Positions 1 through 7,961 of a DNA stretch of 64,000 nt are shown here, in pieces. The number at the start of each line of letters is the position of its first letter. The first letter of the stretch is position 1. This DNA is from Stutzerimonas frequens (lineage in GTDB: Bacteria; Pseudomonadota; Gammaproteobacteria; Pseudomonadales; Pseudomonadaceae). The stretch covers positions 62,001-126,000 of the forward strand of contig NZ_JAMOHM010000001.1 of NCBI RefSeq assembly GCF_024448335.1, in the 5' to 3' direction. Made by a program: the position numbers and the translations under genes. Below the pieces are notes generated by a model. It had not been told where the DNA came from. It worked only from the letters and a program-made list of their open reading frames with translations, and ran no database searches.

Positions 1-1319
1 TGCTCGGCCTGACGCTCTGCACCTCGGGCTCCAGCGGCCAGCCCAAACTGATCGACAAGCGCCTGGCGCAGCTCGCCCATGAGGTCGAGACGCTGGAAGC
101 GCTGTGGGGCGCCGATCTCGGAGCTGCCAGCGTGATCGGCAGCGTCGCCACGCAACACATCTACGGCCTGCTGTTCCGTGTGCTCTGGCCGCTGTGCGCC
201 GGCCGCCCGATGCTGCGCCGCCCCCTGCCGTTCGCCGAGGACATGCAGCGGGCCAGCCGTGAACAACCGGCGTTCTGCTGGGTGGCCAGTCCCGCCCTGC
301 TCAAGCGCATGGGCGACAACCTCGACTGGCCGGCGCTGCGCCAGGTGCGTCGGGTGTTCTCCTCTGGCGGGCCACTGCCGGCCGAGGCCGCACAACTGCT
401 GCGGGAGCGCCTCGGCCAGTGGCCAACGGAGATCTATGGCAGCTCCGAAACCGGCGGCATCGCCTGGCGCCAGGGCGGCGAACTGTGGCAGCCGCTACCG
501 GGCGTCGAGCTCGGCCAGGACGAGCAGGGCGCGCTGCGCGTGGCCTCGCCCTGGCTCGCCAGCGGGCACGTCGAACAGACCGCCGATGCCGCCGAGTTGC
601 ATGCCGATGGCCGCTTCGCCCTGCGTGGCCGGCTGGATCGCATCGTCAAGCTGGAAGAGAAGCGGATCTCGCTACCGATGCTGGAAAGCGCCCTGGCCGA
701 GCACGCCTACGTCAGCGAGGCCCGCCTGGGCGTCATCCAGGACCAGCGGGCCTATCTCGGCGCGTTGGTGGCGCTGAGCGAGGCTGGCATATTCGCCCTG
801 CGCAACCAGGGCCGGCGCGCCGTCACCCAGGCTCTGCGCCAGCATCTGAACGACCATTGCGAAGCATTGGCCCTGCCGCGACGCTGGCGACTGCTCCATC
901 AGCTACCGGGCAATGCCCAGGGCAAACTGCCTCAGGCCGAACTCGACGCTCTGCTGCTGGCGCCGCGCCCGCGCGAACCGGAGCGTCTGCAGCAGCAGTG
1001 GCAGGACGATCACTGGCAGATCGAGCTGCGCGTGCCGCTGGACCTGGCGCACTTCAGCGGCCATTTCCCGCGTACGCCGGTCCTGCCTGGCGTCGTTCAG
1101 ATCGAGTGGGCGATGAACCTCGCGCGCGAACTGATCGACGACCTGCCGCCGCGTTTCGGTGGCATGGAAGTGCTCAAGTTCCAGCAGCTCGCTCGCCCGG
1201 GCGATCACCTGGAGCTGAGCCTGCGTTTCGATCATGCCCGCGGCAAGCTGTACTTCGCCTATCACAACGCCGGCAAGCCCTGCTCGTCCGGCCGCATCCT
1301 GCTGGGAGCTCGCCCATGA
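1..1319 (+). CDS. Aryl polyene AMP ligase fused to hotdog dehydratase (5' truncated by window edge)
   Basis: The reading frame is open from base 3, so the start codon lies left of the window. The visible N-terminal part is an adenylate-forming ligase: TSGSSGQPK (phosphate loop) sits at visible codons 7-15 and YGSSETGG follows further on. The C-terminal third, from about base 990, is a FabZ-like hotdog domain with the motif HFSGHFPRTPVLPG, the presumed catalytic His at visible codon 354, and a Glu in IEWAM. By family knowledge the ligase would activate an aryl acrylate onto a carrier protein, and the dehydratase would remove water from 3-hydroxyacyl-carrier intermediates in aryl polyene synthesis (ApeH and ApeI roles). 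These activities are often separate proteins, so the fusion is notable. Its stop overlaps the next start as ATGA, indicating coupling. Family assignment is firm; the substrate is inferred from context. Confidence 0.85.
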   Translation, partial: LGLTLCTSGSSGQPKLIDKRLAQLAHEVETLEALWGADLGAASVIGSVATQHIYGLLFRVLWPLCAGRPMLRRPLPFAEDMQRASREQPAFCWVASPALLKRMGDNLDWPALRQVRRVFSSGGPLPAEAAQLLRERLGQWPTEIYGSSETGGIAWRQGGELWQPLPGVELGQDEQGALRVASPWLASGHVEQTADAAELHADGRFALRGRLDRIVKLEEKRISLPMLESALAEHAYVSEARLGVIQDQRAYLGALVALSEAGIFALRNQGRRAVTQALRQHLNDHCEALALPRRWRLLHQLPGNAQGKLPQAELDALLLAPRPREPERLQQQWQDDHWQIELRVPLDLAHFSGHFPRTPVLPGVVQIEWAMNLARELIDDLPPRFGGMEVLKFQQLARPGDHLELSLRFDHARGKLYFAYHNAGKPCSSGRILLGARP

Positions 1320-2131
1320 CCACGCTCAATCCCTTGCCGCCCGTCGAGGAGCAGCCGATCGCCAGCGTGGCGCCCGCCCTGGCCAACGAAGAGGATTGGT
1401 TCAAGCCCTGCGCGCTGATCCCGGTTTACAACCACGAGCGCAGCCTGCCGGCAGTGGTCGCCGCGCTGCGGGCGGCGGACCTGCCCTGCGTGCTGGTGGA
1501 TGACGGTTCCTCCCCTGCCGCGGCAACGGTCATCGACCGACTGGCGGAGCAAGACGGCGTCTTCCTGCTCCGCCATCCGCGCAATCAGGGCAAGGGCGGT
1601 GCGGTAATCAGCGGCCTGCGCGAGGCGCGGCGACTGGGCTTCAGCCATGCGCTGCAGGTCGACGCCGACGGCCAGCACGACCTGTCCGGTGTCGAGCTGT
1701 TCCTCGACCGCGCCAGCCAGGCGCCGGACGCGGTGATCTGCGGCTATCCGCGATACGACGCCAGCGTGCCCAAGGGGCGCCTGTATGCCCGCTACCTGAC
1801 CCATGTCTGGGTCTGGATCAACACCCTGTCGCTGGCGATCCGCGACTCCATGTGCGGCTTCCGTGTCTACCCGCTGGAGCCGACGTTGGCATTGCTCGAC
1901 CGCGTGCGCCTGGGCCGGCGCATGGATTTCGACACCGAGATCCTGGTGCGCCTGCACTGGCAGCAGCAGCCGATGGTCTGGCTGCCGACGCGGGTGCATT
2001 ACCCGGCCGATGGCGTCTCGCACTTCCGCCTCTGGCTGGACAATGCACTGATCTCCGCCATGCATGCCCGGCTGTTCTGCGGCATGCTGCTGCGCGCGCC
2101 AAAACTGCTCGCCCGGCGCCTGCAGCGATGA
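1316..2131 (+). CDS. Family 2 glycosyltransferase of the aryl polyene cluster
   Basis: A 271-residue GT-A fold glycosyltransferase resembling dolichyl-phosphate mannosyltransferase-type GT2 enzymes. After a roughly 30-residue N-terminal extension come LIPVYNHE, the nucleotide-binding VLVDDGSS, NQGKGGAVISG, and the metal-binding VDADGQHD. CGFRVYP and DFDTEILVR in the second half are typical of the family. No transmembrane anchor is obvious. It starts inside the previous stop (ATGA) and ends in an ATGA overlap with the acyltransferase gene. In aryl polyene clusters a glycosyltransferase and an acyltransferase build the lipid anchor carrying the polyene; that role is inferred here from context. 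The sugar donor cannot be read from the sequence. Confidence 0.85.
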   Translation: MTTLNPLPPVEEQPIASVAPALANEEDWFKPCALIPVYNHERSLPAVVAALRAADLPCVLVDDGSSPAAATVIDRLAEQDGVFLLRHPRNQGKGGAVISGLREARRLGFSHALQVDADGQHDLSGVELFLDRASQAPDAVICGYPRYDASVPKGRLYARYLTHVWVWINTLSLAIRDSMCGFRVYPLEPTLALLDRVRLGRRMDFDTEILVRLHWQQQPMVWLPTRVHYPADGVSHFRLWLDNALISAMHARLFCGMLLRAPKLLARRLQR

Positions 2132-3072
2132 GCGAAGCCCCGATGCCCTCGCACTGGGCGGCGCAGCGCGAGCGCGGCAGTTTCGCGCTGATGCGCCTGA
2201 CCGCCTGGGCGGTACGGGTACTTGGTCGGCGCACCATGGCGCCGCTGCTGTATCTGATCGTGCTGTATTTCTATCTGTTCGGCCGCAGCGCCCGTGACAG
2301 CGCGCGCGAGTATCAGGGCTACCTGGCGCGTTGGAGCGGTCGCGCCGAACTGCAGCCGAGCACCCGCTCGGTCTATCGCCAGTTCATGAGTTTCGCCGAA
2401 GCGCTGTTGGACAAGCTGGATGTCTGGAGCGGGCGCGTCGGACGGGAACGCCTGGTGATCCACGACCCTTCCAACCTGCACGCCAGCCTCGCCGGGGCGC
2501 GCGGTCAGCTGCTGGTCGGCTCGCACCTGGGCAATCTGGAGATCTGCCGGGCGCTGGCGGAGATCGGCGGCGAAGTGCGGATGAACGTGCTGGTGCACAC
2601 CCGTCACGCCGAGCAGTTCAATCGCCTGCTGGACCAGTCCGGCGCCGACAACCTGCGGCTGATCCAGGTCAGCGAACTGGACCCGGCGACCATGCTGCAG
2701 CTGTCCCAGCGTCTGGAGCGCGGCGAGTGGCTGGCCATCGCCGGTGATCGGGTGCCGCTGCATGGTGGGCGCACCGCCGTGGCGGACTTCCTCGGTCACC
2801 CGGCAGCCTTTCCCCAGGGGCCCTGGCTGCTCGCCGGCCTGCTGGAATGCCCGGTGAATCTGCTGTTCTGTCTCAAGCAGGACGAGCGCTTCCATGTGCA
2901 TCTCGAGCCGTTCGCCGAACGCATCCGCTGGCGCCGCGCCGAGCGCGACGCGGTGATCGCGCAGGCAGTGCAGCGCTACGCCGACCGCCTCGCCGCGCGT
3001 TGCCTGGAGGCGCCGCTGCAATGGTTCAACTTCTATCCCTTCTGGAACACACAGGACCCGCGTCGTGACTGA
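2128..3072 (+). CDS. LpxL/HtrB-like lysophospholipid acyltransferase of the aryl polyene cluster
   Basis: A 314-residue membrane-associated acyltransferase of the lipid A lauroyl/myristoyl acyltransferase family. The catalytic HX4E signature is SHLGNLEIC with His133 and Glu138, and a GDRVPL motif follows. A hydrophobic stretch near residues 35-50 (MAPLLYLIVLYFYLF) is the likely membrane anchor. The start is the ATG of the ATGA overlap with the glycosyltransferase; the longer open frame upstream is out-of-frame reading of that gene. It probably acylates the glycosylated or lipid carrier portion of the aryl polyene, since cluster position rather than sequence distinguishes it from lipid A enzymes. 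The next gene begins 8 bases before its stop. Confidence 0.85.
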   Translation: MSEAPMPSHWAAQRERGSFALMRLTAWAVRVLGRRTMAPLLYLIVLYFYLFGRSARDSAREYQGYLARWSGRAELQPSTRSVYRQFMSFAEALLDKLDVWSGRVGRERLVIHDPSNLHASLAGARGQLLVGSHLGNLEICRALAEIGGEVRMNVLVHTRHAEQFNRLLDQSGADNLRLIQVSELDPATMLQLSQRLERGEWLAIAGDRVPLHGGRTAVADFLGHPAAFPQGPWLLAGLLECPVNLLFCLKQDERFHVHLEPFAERIRWRRAERDAVIAQAVQRYADRLAARCLEAPLQWFNFYPFWNTQDPRRD

Positions 3073-4597
3073 GCCCGTGATCTTTGGCGAACACCTTCTG
3101 CGCATCGAGGACGTGCTGGCCGTGGCGCAGCGCCGTGCGCCGGCACGGCTGCAGGCGGACGAGACCTTTCGCAGCCGCATCACCCGCGGCGCGCAGTTTC
3201 TCGACACCCTGCTGGACCGCGAAGGCGTGATCTACGGCGTTACCACCGGCTATGGCGATTCCTGCGTGGTGGCGGTGCCGTTGCATCAGGTCGAGGCGTT
3301 GCCGCAGCACCTGTTCACCTTTCATGGCTGCGGGCTCGGCAAGTTGCTGGACGCCGAAGCCACCCGCGCCGTGCTCGCCGCGCGCCTGCGTTCGCTTACC
3401 CATGGCATGTCCGGTGTACGCATCGAGCTGCTGGAACGCATGCAGGCATTTCTCGAACACGATGTGCTGCCGCTGATTCCTGAGGAAGGCTCGGTCGGCG
3501 CCAGCGGCGACCTGACCCCACTGTCCTATGTCGCCGCCGCCCTCGCCGGCGAGCGCGAGGTGCTGTATCGCGGCGAGCGCCGCAGCGCCGCCGAAGTGCA
3601 TCGCCAGCTCGGCTGGACGCCCTTGACCCTGCGTCCCAAGGAGGCGCTGGCGTTGATGAACGGCACCGCGGTGATGACCGGACTCGCCTGCCTGGCCTAC
3701 GCCCGCGCCGACTACCTGCTGCAGCTGGCGACCCGCATCACCGCACTGAACGTGATCGCCCTACAGGGCAACCCCGAGCACTTCGATGAGCGCCTGTTCG
3801 CCGCCAAGCCGCATCCTGGGCAGGCTCAGGTCGCCGCCTGGATTCGTCAGGACCTGGCCATCGATGCGCCCGCGGCGCCGCTGCATCGATTGCAGGACCG
3901 CTACTCCATCCGCTGCGCCCCCCATGTGCTCGGTGTGCTGGCCGACAGCCTGGGCCTGCTGCGCCAGTTCATCGAGACCGAACTGAACAGCGCCAACGAC
4001 AACCCGATCATCGATGCCGACAACGAGCGCGTGCTGCACGGCGGGCACTTCTATGGCGGGCATATCGCCTTCGCCATGGACAGCCTGAAGAACCTGGTGG
4101 CCAACGTCGCCGATCTGCTCGACCGCCAGCTCGCCCTGCTGGTCGACACGCGCTACAACCACGGCCTGCCGAGCAACCTCTCCGGCGCGCCGGCCGCCAC
4201 GGCGATGATCAACCACGGCTTCAAGGCGGTGCAGATCGGTGCCAGCGCCTGGACCGCCGAAGCGCTGAAGAACAGCATGCCGGCCAGCGTCTTCTCGCGC
4301 TCCACCGAATGCCACAACCAGGACAAGGTGAGCATGGGCACCATCGCCGCCCGCGACGCGCTGCGCAGCCTGGAGCTGAGCGAGCAGGTCGCCGCGGGCA
4401 CGCTGCTCGCCGCCCAGCAGGGCGTCTGGCTGCGCCAGCGCCAGGAAGACGCGCGCCCGCTGCCCGCTCCACTGGCGGCCATGCACAGCGAACTGGCGGC
4501 GACCTTCCCCCCGCTGATCGAAGACCGGGCGCTGGAAGGCGAACTGCGCCTGTGCCTCGAACAGATCCGCAACCGCCACTGGAGGCTTTATGCGTAA
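3065..4597 (+). CDS. MIO-type aromatic amino acid ammonia lyase (HAL/PAL/TAL family)
   Basis: A 510-residue member of the histidine/phenylalanine/tyrosine ammonia-lyase family. The cofactor-forming triad Ala146-Ser147-Gly148 lies in GASGDLTPLSY. IYGVTTGYGD carries the catalytic Tyr, MNGTAVMTG the Asn, and NQDKVSMGT is present near residues 419-427. The GTG start overlaps the preceding stop by 8 bases; no better in-frame ATG fits the conserved N-terminus. In flexirubin and aryl polyene clusters this enzyme deaminates tyrosine (or phenylalanine) to the cinnamate-type starter. At the inner selectivity position I read Phe86-His87, not the His-Leu of typical bacterial tyrosine lyases, so the substrate is uncertain. 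A catabolic histidase is less likely because no hut genes are near. Confidence 0.88.
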   Translation: MTEPVIFGEHLLRIEDVLAVAQRRAPARLQADETFRSRITRGAQFLDTLLDREGVIYGVTTGYGDSCVVAVPLHQVEALPQHLFTFHGCGLGKLLDAEATRAVLAARLRSLTHGMSGVRIELLERMQAFLEHDVLPLIPEEGSVGASGDLTPLSYVAAALAGEREVLYRGERRSAAEVHRQLGWTPLTLRPKEALALMNGTAVMTGLACLAYARADYLLQLATRITALNVIALQGNPEHFDERLFAAKPHPGQAQVAAWIRQDLAIDAPAAPLHRLQDRYSIRCAPHVLGVLADSLGLLRQFIETELNSANDNPIIDADNERVLHGGHFYGGHIAFAMDSLKNLVANVADLLDRQLALLVDTRYNHGLPSNLSGAPAATAMINHGFKAVQIGASAWTAEALKNSMPASVFSRSTECHNQDKVSMGTIAARDALRSLELSEQVAAGTLLAAQQGVWLRQRQEDARPLPAPLAAMHSELAATFPPLIEDRALEGELRLCLEQIRNRHWRLYA

Positions 4598-5015
4598 GGA
4601 CGGCGTACTGCAGGCCGAGGTCGAGTTGCTCGTGCCGTTCTTCGATGTCGACTCCATGGACGTGGTCTGGCACGGCCACTACGTCAAGTACTTCGAGGTT
4701 GCCCGCTGTGCGCTGCTCGAGCGTATCGGCCACAACTATCAGCAGATGCGCGACGCCGGCTATGCCTGGCCGATCATCGACGTGCAGCTGCGCTACATGC
4801 GCGGCGCGCGCTTCAACCAGCGCATCGTGGTGCGCGCCGACCTGGTGGAGTGGGAGAACCGCCTGAAGATCAACTACCTGATCCGCGATGCCGAAACCGG
4901 CGAGCGCATGACCCGCGGCAGCACCGTGCAGGTCGCCGTGGAGATCGCCAGCCGCGAGATGCTGCTGGCCTCGCCACGAGTGTTCGTCGACGCGGTGGAG
5001 CGCGCACTGGCATGA
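4590..5015 (+). CDS. 4-hydroxybenzoyl-CoA thioesterase-like hotdog protein (ApeK-like)
   Basis: A 141-residue single hotdog domain. The segment PFFDVDSMDVVWHGHYVKYFE matches the 4HBT thioesterase active-site helix, including the conserved Asp and the HGHY turn. It overlaps the ammonia lyase stop by 8 bases and its TGA overlaps the ATG of the LolA-like gene (ATGA). In aryl polyene pathways a thioesterase of this type hydrolyses stalled or finished acyl-carrier chains; release or editing of the polyene is the inferred role. It has no signal peptide and should be cytoplasmic. Confidence 0.82.
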   Translation: MRKDGVLQAEVELLVPFFDVDSMDVVWHGHYVKYFEVARCALLERIGHNYQQMRDAGYAWPIIDVQLRYMRGARFNQRIVVRADLVEWENRLKINYLIRDAETGERMTRGSTVQVAVEIASREMLLASPRVFVDAVERALA

Positions 5016-5623
5016 CGCCGCTCTTCAAGAAATGGCTGGCCGCCGCCGTCCTGCTGCTGGTCACCACCATCGCCATGGCGCAACCCTTCGACCTGCCACA
5101 GCTCGCCGGACAACTGAGCGGGCCGGCCGTGGTACGTGGCGACTTCATTCAGGAAAAGCACCTGAGAGCCTTGCCGCAGCCGCTGACCAGTCACGGCCAG
5201 TTCACCCTGTCCCGCGACCACGGCCTGCTCTGGCTGCTGCAACAGCCGATCCGCCAGGACTATCGCATTACGCCTCAGGGGATCGCGCGGCGCGGCGAAC
5301 AGGGCTGGCAGGCGGTCGACCCGCAGGGCGGTTCGGCCCGACAGAACCAGCTGTTCCTCGCCGTGCTGAGCGGCGACACCCAGGCGTTGCAGCGCGACTT
5401 CGACCTGCAGCTGAAAGGCAACCCCGACGCGTGGCGGTTGCAACTGACGCCACGCGGCGCGCTGCTCAAGCAGATCTTCGCCGACATCGAGATCCAGGGC
5501 GGTGAGACGGTGACTCGAATCGAGCTGCACGAAACCCAGGGTGATCGCACGCTGATCCGTCTGCTCGACAGCCAGACCGACGTCGCCCTCACGGCCAGCG
5601 AGCAACGCGATCTTGCCGACTGA
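5012..5623 (+). CDS. LolA-like outer membrane lipoprotein carrier of the aryl polyene cluster
   Basis: A 203-residue periplasmic protein with an N-terminal signal peptide (hydrophobic core LAAAVLLLVTTIA, likely cleavage after AMA at about residue 23). The rest has the LolA-like pattern: an early region ending GDFIQEKHLRAL, then LTSHGQFTLS and the strand-rich LLWLLQQPIRQDYRITP. The ATG lies in the thioesterase stop. Aryl polyene and xanthomonadin clusters carry such a protein, thought to ferry the hydrophobic lipid across the periplasm after export by the MMPL transporter, whose gene starts 11 bases before this one ends. It is distinct from the housekeeping lolA by context. Confidence 0.83.
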   Translation: MTPLFKKWLAAAVLLLVTTIAMAQPFDLPQLAGQLSGPAVVRGDFIQEKHLRALPQPLTSHGQFTLSRDHGLLWLLQQPIRQDYRITPQGIARRGEQGWQAVDPQGGSARQNQLFLAVLSGDTQALQRDFDLQLKGNPDAWRLQLTPRGALLKQIFADIEIQGGETVTRIELHETQGDRTLIRLLDSQTDVALTASEQRDLAD

Positions 5624-7961
5624 GCGCCTGCAGACCCGGCGCTGGCCGGCCGCGCTGTTCTGCCTGGCGCTGCTCGGCCTGCTGGCGCTGAATGCCTGGC
5701 AATGGCGCGACGGCCCGCCGCTGAGCGCCAACCTGCTGCAGCTCCTGCCCGACGCGAGTCACGACGCGCTCGAAGGGCTGGCGACCGAGCGCATGCAGGA
5801 GCCGCTCAAGCGCGACCTGATGCTGCTGATCCGGCATGACGACGAGCGTGAAACCTGGCGCCTGACTGAAAGCCTGGCAGCCGACCTGCGTGGAAGCGGC
5901 CTGTTCGCCCAGGTGCGCGAGCGGATACAGCCCGATCTGCCGGCGGTCGCTCGCCTGCTGCGCGAGCAGTCCCTCGGACTGCTTGGCGATACCGAGCGCC
6001 AGCAGCTCATCGAACATCCCGCGCGGTTCGTCCAGCAGCGCATCGAGCGCCTCTACGACCCCTTCGCCGCCAGCCCGCTGCCGCTCGAACAGGACTGGTT
6101 CGGCATCGCCGGCCTGGCCCTGCAACGGATGCCGCAGCTGGGCAGCCTGCGCACCGGTGGCGATGGCCGTCTGATTGCCGAGCACGCCGGCCAGCGCTGG
6201 GCCGTCGTGCACGCGCGCACGCAGGGCGATGCGTTCGATGAGCGCCTGCCACAACAGGTAGCCGCACTCGTCGAGACCGCCCGCAGCGCTGTCGAAACCG
6301 CCGGCGGCGAACTGCTCGCTGCCGGCGGCGTGCTGCATGCCGCCCATGGCCAGCGCTCGGCCCGCACCGAGGCGAGCATGATCGGCAGCCTGTCACTGGG
6401 TGCCACCCTGCTGCTGTTGCTCTGGCTGTTCCGTACGCCGCGCATCCTCCTCGCCGCCTTGCCGGTGCTGGTCGGCGCGCTGTCGGGGGCGGCCGCCTGC
6501 GTCGCGCTGTTCGGCCAGATGCACGTACTGACCCTGGTGCTCGGCGCCAGCCTGATCGGCGTCAGCCTGGACTTCCCGCTGCACTACCTGTCCAAGAGCT
6601 GGACCCTGCAGCCCTGGCACGGCCGGCGCGCGCTTGGTCTGATCCTGCCGGGACTGGCGCTGGCCCTGTTAACCAACCTGATCGGCTATCTCGCGCTGGC
6701 CTTCACGCCCTTCCCGGCACTGACCCAGGTGGCGGTCTTCTCTACAGCCGGATTACTCGGCGCCTTCCTCTGCACCACCTGCCTGCTGCCGCTGCTGTTC
6801 AATGGTCGACTGCAGCCCTGGCCACGCCCATTGGGTTGGGCGCAGCGCTGGCTGCAGGTGCGCCAGGCCCTGCTTGCACGCATCGGCTCGCCCTGGCTGC
6901 TGGCCGTGTTCGGACTGTTCTGCGTAAGCGGCGTGCTGCAGCTGTCATTCGAGGACGACCTGCGCCAGTGGGTCAGCCGCGCGCCGGTACTGCAGCAGCA
7001 AGCCGAGCGTATCGGTACGATCACCGGCTTCCAGCCCACCAGCCAGTACCTCCTCGTGCGCGCCGCCGATGCCGACGCGCTGCTCGAACGCCAGGCCGAG
7101 CTCAGCCGCCGCCTGTCCGACCTGCAGGCCGAGCAACGCCTGGGCGGGCACCTTGCCCTGAGCCAGCTAGTTGCACCGACTGCCGAACAGGACCGCCTGC
7201 GCGCCGCCCTGCCGCACCTGCTTGCAGCCAGCCAGCCGCTCGCCGCGCTGGGCACCGCGACGAGCAACCTGCAGGCCGAGATCGAGCGCCTGCAGGCACA
7301 GCCACCGGTGACCATCGAGGCGGCGCTGGCAGGCCCGTTGGGCGAGCCCTGGCGCGCGCTCTGGCTCGGCGCGCAGAACGACGGCGTCGCCGGGCTGATC
7401 AGCCTGCAGGGCTTGCGCGACGGAGCCGCCCTGGAACTCATCGCTGAAGACGTGCCCGGCACGACACTGGTCGACCAGCCGGCCCGCCTCAACCAGCTGT
7501 TTGCCGCGACCAAGCTTCAGGCGGGCGAACTCAAGCTGCTCGCCAGCCTGCTGATCTTTGCCCTGCTCTGCTTTCCCTTCGGGCCGGGCGGCGCCCTGCG
7601 CTGCCTGGCCGTGCCCCTGCTGGCAGCCCTGGCGAGCCTGGCCAGTCTCGGCTGGCTCGGTCAGCCGCTGACGCTGTTTGGCCTGTTCGGCCTGCTGCTG
7701 GTCACGGCGATCGGCGTGGATTACGCCATTCTGATGCGCGAGCAGGTCGGCGGCGCTGCGGTCAGCCTGGTCGGCACCCTGCTGGCGGCCACCACCACCT
7801 GGCTGTCGTTCGGCCTGCTGGCGGTGTCCAGCACGCCGGCGGTAAGCAACTTCGGCCTCACCGTCAGCCTCGGCCTGGCATTCAGTTTTTTCCTGGCCCC
7901 CTGGGCCATCCATCAGCAAGACACACCACCACAGGCAGGGAGGCCGTATGGCGCCGCTTGA
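5613..7961 (+). CDS. MMPL/RND-type exporter of the aryl polyene cluster
   Basis: A 782-residue inner membrane protein with the layout of an MMPL-family exporter: one N-terminal transmembrane segment (about 12-30), a large periplasmic loop, a block of membrane segments starting near residue 255, a second periplasmic loop near 430-630, and a final membrane block from about 640. The conserved second-block segment GVDYAILMREQ and the matching first-block GVSLDFPLHYLSKS carry the Asp positions of RND proton relays. The start appears to be TTG at 5613, inside the lolA-like gene; the predicted N-terminus is PTERLQTRRWPA. It likely exports the polyene lipid to the LolA-like carrier. Family is firm, start moderate. 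Confidence 0.85.
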   Translation: MPTERLQTRRWPAALFCLALLGLLALNAWQWRDGPPLSANLLQLLPDASHDALEGLATERMQEPLKRDLMLLIRHDDERETWRLTESLAADLRGSGLFAQVRERIQPDLPAVARLLREQSLGLLGDTERQQLIEHPARFVQQRIERLYDPFAASPLPLEQDWFGIAGLALQRMPQLGSLRTGGDGRLIAEHAGQRWAVVHARTQGDAFDERLPQQVAALVETARSAVETAGGELLAAGGVLHAAHGQRSARTEASMIGSLSLGATLLLLLWLFRTPRILLAALPVLVGALSGAAACVALFGQMHVLTLVLGASLIGVSLDFPLHYLSKSWTLQPWHGRRALGLILPGLALALLTNLIGYLALAFTPFPALTQVAVFSTAGLLGAFLCTTCLLPLLFNGRLQPWPRPLGWAQRWLQVRQALLARIGSPWLLAVFGLFCVSGVLQLSFEDDLRQWVSRAPVLQQQAERIGTITGFQPTSQYLLVRAADADALLERQAELSRRLSDLQAEQRLGGHLALSQLVAPTAEQDRLRAALPHLLAASQPLAALGTATSNLQAEIERLQAQPPVTIEAALAGPLGEPWRALWLGAQNDGVAGLISLQGLRDGAALELIAEDVPGTTLVDQPARLNQLFAATKLQAGELKLLASLLIFALLCFPFGPGGALRCLAVPLLAALASLASLGWLGQPLTLFGLFGLLLVTAIGVDYAILMREQVGGAAVSLVGTLLAATTTWLSFGLLAVSSTPAVSNFGLTVSLGLAFSFFLAPWAIHQQDTPPQAGRPYGAA

